The translations under genes and the position numbers were made by a program. The notes beneath the pieces were generated by a model. It was given only the letters and a program-made list of their open reading frames with translations, was not told the origin of the DNA and did not search any database. From Flavobacteriaceae bacterium UBA2000 (GTDB lineage: Bacteria; Bacteroidota; Bacteroidia; Flavobacteriales; Flavobacteriaceae): a stretch of 6,351 bases of DNA. The stretch is from contig DDCS01000111.1 of the NCBI GenBank assembly GCA_002335345.1, positions 1 through 6,351 on the forward strand, in the 5' to 3' direction. Shown here piece by piece: positions 4,793 to 6,351 of this stretch (positions within the stretch are counted from its first letter, which is position 1; every line of letters starts with the position of its first letter).

Positions 4793-5425
4793 ATGAATAC
4801 GCCACACACAAATTTGACTGCTGCGCTTGAATCTACGGTTGCCCGTGCACGACAAATAAATATTAATGAAGACCGTTTAGCAGTGCTCAAGTCGCTAATC
4901 GATTATATCCAATCAAAAATTGATCAAGGCCAAGAAATCAACCTTAATTTTATCTGTACGCACAATTCGAGAAGAAGCCAATTCTCACAGATTTGGGCCC
5001 AAACGGCGGCGGATTATTTTGGTGTGCCCGGAAAGTGTTACTCTGGAGGGGTAGAGGTGACGGCATTTAACGAGCGCGCTGTTGCCTCAATTAAAAGATC
5101 TGGTTTTAAAGTGGTCGCTCAGGGGGATATTAACCCCATTTATTCGGTATTCCATTCGGAAGATCACGATCCGATCAAAGCTTTTTCTAAACTTTTTGAT
5201 AATCCGGTGAACAAAGCGGAACAATTTGCCGCAGTGATGACCTGCTCTCATGCCGATGAAAACTGTCCATTTATTCCTGGGACAGAGCAAAGAATTGCAG
5301 TCCGCTATGAGGACCCCAAGGCCTTTGATGATTCGCCAAAAGAGGCTGCCAAATACGACGAAAGGTCAATGCAAATCGCTAGTGAAATGTTTTATGTCTT
5401 TTCAAAAGTGCGCACGCAGAATTGA
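4793..5425 (+). CDS. arsC: Arsenate-reductase-like low-molecular-weight phosphatase
   Basis: A 210-residue member of the low-molecular-weight protein tyrosine phosphatase fold. The P-loop is CTHNSRRS at 55-62, with nucleophile Cys55 and Arg61 (C-x5-R). MTCSHADENCPFIPG at 149-163 gives Cys151-x6-Cys158, the same spacing as Cys82/Cys89 in Staphylococcus aureus ArsC, which together with the P-loop Cys form the thioredoxin-regenerated triad. Asp174 in YEDP is a plausible general acid. All three redox cysteines are therefore present, favouring arsenate reduction over simple dephosphorylation. The protein is about 80 residues longer than classical ArsC (131): a 50-residue helical N-terminal extension, and about 24 extra residues between P-loop and redox cysteines, including HSEDHDPIKAFSKLFDNP (121-138). 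Databases often call this group protein-tyrosine-phosphatase. It ends the operon; the next gene is convergent and no efflux pump follows. Confidence 0.85.
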   Translation: MNTPHTNLTAALESTVARARQININEDRLAVLKSLIDYIQSKIDQGQEINLNFICTHNSRRSQFSQIWAQTAADYFGVPGKCYSGGVEVTAFNERAVASIKRSGFKVVAQGDINPIYSVFHSEDHDPIKAFSKLFDNPVNKAEQFAAVMTCSHADENCPFIPGTEQRIAVRYEDPKAFDDSPKEAAKYDERSMQIASEMFYVFSKVRTQN

Positions 5426-5454
5426 AGTCTTAATGAGCACATTTTTGGTCTAGG

Positions 5455-5509
5455 ATAAATAAAAAGGATGTTCTCCCTCCGATATCTGGGCGCCCGTAGG
5501 GGGGGCATC
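5455..5509 (-). terminator. Weak candidate terminator of the leftward hypothetical gene, in the convergent gap
   Basis: On the minus strand GATG plus a C-run (5509-5499) can pair with GGAGGG...CATC (5480-5467), with one C-A mismatch, a four-base bulge and an 18-nt loop that holds the small palindrome GGGCGCCC (5488-5495). The hairpin is followed by CTTTTTATTTATCC. The T-tract and location just at the end of the leftward gene support a terminator for it. The imperfect stem keeps confidence low. There is no T-tract on the plus strand for the ars operon. Confidence 0.3.
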
Positions 5510-6224
5510 AAGCATTCGAATACTTGCTGTCCCAAATAACGCTGTTGAAGTTTTTACCTGCGGCAAAGCTATAGTACAATACAACGGCCGCGACAGACTT
5601 AAACATAAATAAGAAAGTCAGTAAAAACTGCACCTCGGAGGTTTCAATACTTAACAAGCCTTTTGGCACTAAAAATGAAGCGAAGAAACTAACCAAGGCC
5701 GTCAAGATCATCAGGTTTTCGAAGCTCTTAAACGGAAGAACGGCAAGTTTGCGATATGGGCTTAAATCATTACCCCATTTATGAATCAAATAATAGTAGC
5801 CATTGCCAATGGGGGCAAACAATAAGGGGTCATCTGCATTTTCTAGCTTAAAGAGCTTACTCGGGGCCATGATTTTAAACCCTTCAATCACCGTTTTATG
5901 CTCTTTTTCAAGTTCTTTAATTTTTATGGCTGCTTCGTATGGAACAGACCCTTTGAATAGCTTGCTGTCCAAAAAACGGAGTCGATAATCAATGCAAATG
6001 GCCTTAATGTGGTCCAAATGAAAAATACGATCAGTGTCTAATAAATCAAGATCCAAAGCGTTGTGATCACGCTCACTTGAAGACTGGAGTTGACTTATGA
6101 TAGAGGCGTCTTTGCGGTCGTTGTGATCAAAAATATTTTTGATTTCGGCCAAAAGATCGGACTCTGAAATTTCGCGTGACCGATGCTTTTTTAAGCGGTC
6201 CTCTACATTCGTTCTTGCAATCAT
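5508..6224 (-). CDS. Uncharacterised protein with conserved soluble core and two C-terminal membrane helices
   Basis: A 238-residue protein of unknown function. I recall similar hypothetical proteins in other Bacteroidota but no named domain. Residues 1-60 are charged and low in conservation, probably a flexible or helical N-terminus. The middle looks tightly constrained: LLDTDRIFHLDHIKAICIDY (61-80), RLRFLDSKLFKG (81-92), GFKIMAPSKLFKLENADDPL (115-134) and FAPIGNGYYYLIHKWGND (136-153). Two hydrophobic helices follow at about 168-187 and 198-221, ending in a short polar tail, so the core is likely cytoplasmic and tethered to the inner membrane. The ATG at 6224 is 9 nt downstream of the presumed transcription start. 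It converges on the ars operon with 82 nt between the stops and shares no obvious function with it. Asp, His and Tyr residues in the core could be catalytic, but nothing proves it. Confidence 0.75.
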   Translation of the reverse strand: MIARTNVEDRLKKHRSREISESDLLAEIKNIFDHNDRKDASIISQLQSSSERDHNALDLDLLDTDRIFHLDHIKAICIDYRLRFLDSKLFKGSVPYEAAIKIKELEKEHKTVIEGFKIMAPSKLFKLENADDPLLFAPIGNGYYYLIHKWGNDLSPYRKLAVLPFKSFENLMILTALVSFFASFLVPKGLLSIETSEVQFLLTFLFMFKSVAAVVLYYSFAAGKNFNSVIWDSKYSNA

Positions 6225-6239
6225 TTCGCTTTTTGTTTA

Positions 6240-6271
6240 CTAAATTAAAAAGGAAAAAAGTCTTGAGCAAA
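6240..6271 (-). promoter_or_regulatory. Bacteroidota-type promoter of the leftward hypothetical gene
   Basis: Read on the minus strand, TTTG (6271-6268) and TAATTTAG (6247-6240) are separated by 20 nt. They match the Bacteroidota -33 TTTG and -7 TAnnTTTG elements with a single mismatch and normal spacing. Transcription would start near 6233 and give a leader of about 10 nt before the ATG at 6224. This is the best phylum-specific promoter in the window. Confidence 0.5.
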
Positions 6272-6314
6272 TAAATGCCAGATTGAAAAAGCTCATGTAT
6301 TTCTGGGTCAAATA

Positions 6315-6346
6315 AAAACCGCTATACATAACAGTATAACGGTTTT
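6315..6346. terminator. Rho-independent terminator hairpin, probably bidirectional
   Basis: AAAACCGCTATAC (6315-6327) pairs with GTATAACGGTTTT (6334-6346) around the loop ATAACA, a 13-bp stem with one mismatch. The T-run is short on the plus strand (TTTTATC) and longer on the minus strand (TTTTTATTT), so it fits best as the end of a leftward gene lying beyond the right edge. It would also shield the hypothetical gene from read-through. Confidence 0.7.
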
Positions 6347-6351
6347 ATCAT

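Noticed and set aside
5087..5453. Open frames inside the arsC-like gene (minus 5087-5290, plus 5250-5453)
   Set aside because: They overlap the P-loop phosphatase coding sequence, whose redox motifs are intact; their translations look like random basic or Cys/Arg-rich peptides.
5499..5505. Seven-G run as a G-quadruplex
   Set aside because: There is only one long G tract with no matching series of further tracts; it is better explained as part of an imperfect terminator hairpin.
5803..5988. Plus-strand open frame of 61 codons
   Set aside because: It is antisense to the most conserved-looking part of the leftward two-helix membrane protein and has no features of its own.

Overview
The window looks like chromosomal DNA of a marine or environmental Bacteroidota bacterium. 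The evidence is moderately AT-rich DNA, A-rich leaders with no clear Shine-Dalgarno sequences, two candidate promoters resembling the Bacteroidota TTTG / TAnnTTTG type, and gene families (the DUF6428 protein, the ArsR variant, the AlkD-like protein, the C-terminal hypothetical) whose wording I recognise from that phylum. I see no mobile element, tRNA, rRNA or CRISPR array.

Left half, minus strand (1-2920): five genes run leftward with gaps of 9-68 nt and may form one transcription unit. In transcription order they are an exported cupin protein with a His-x-His/Gln/His metal site, an RMD1/DUF155 family membrane protein, a broken VOC (glyoxalase/bleomycin-resistance) gene, an AlkD-type DNA alkylation repair protein, and the first 177 codons of a YeeE/YedE (TsuA-like) sulfur-compound transporter that leaves the window at position 1.

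Centre, plus strand (3107-5425): after a divergent gap come two adjacent DoxX-like four-helix membrane proteins that are related to each other. A short promoter/operator region with two inverted repeats follows, then arsR, a DUF6428 gene and an arsenate-reductase-like low-molecular-weight phosphatase. The last three form a compact arsenic-type operon. It is unusual in two ways: no Acr3/ArsB efflux gene lies downstream inside the window, and both the repressor and the DUF6428 protein end in a Pro-Gly-...-Cys-Cys tail. The likely logic is that the repressor senses a thiophilic oxyanion, the phosphatase-fold enzyme reduces arsenate, and DUF6428 plays an unknown, possibly metalloid-binding role.

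Right end, minus strand (5457-6271): a convergent gene encodes an uncharacterised protein with a conserved soluble core and two C-terminal membrane helices. It has a good candidate Bacteroidota promoter and a weak terminator. A strong bidirectional-looking hairpin closes the window at 6315-6346.
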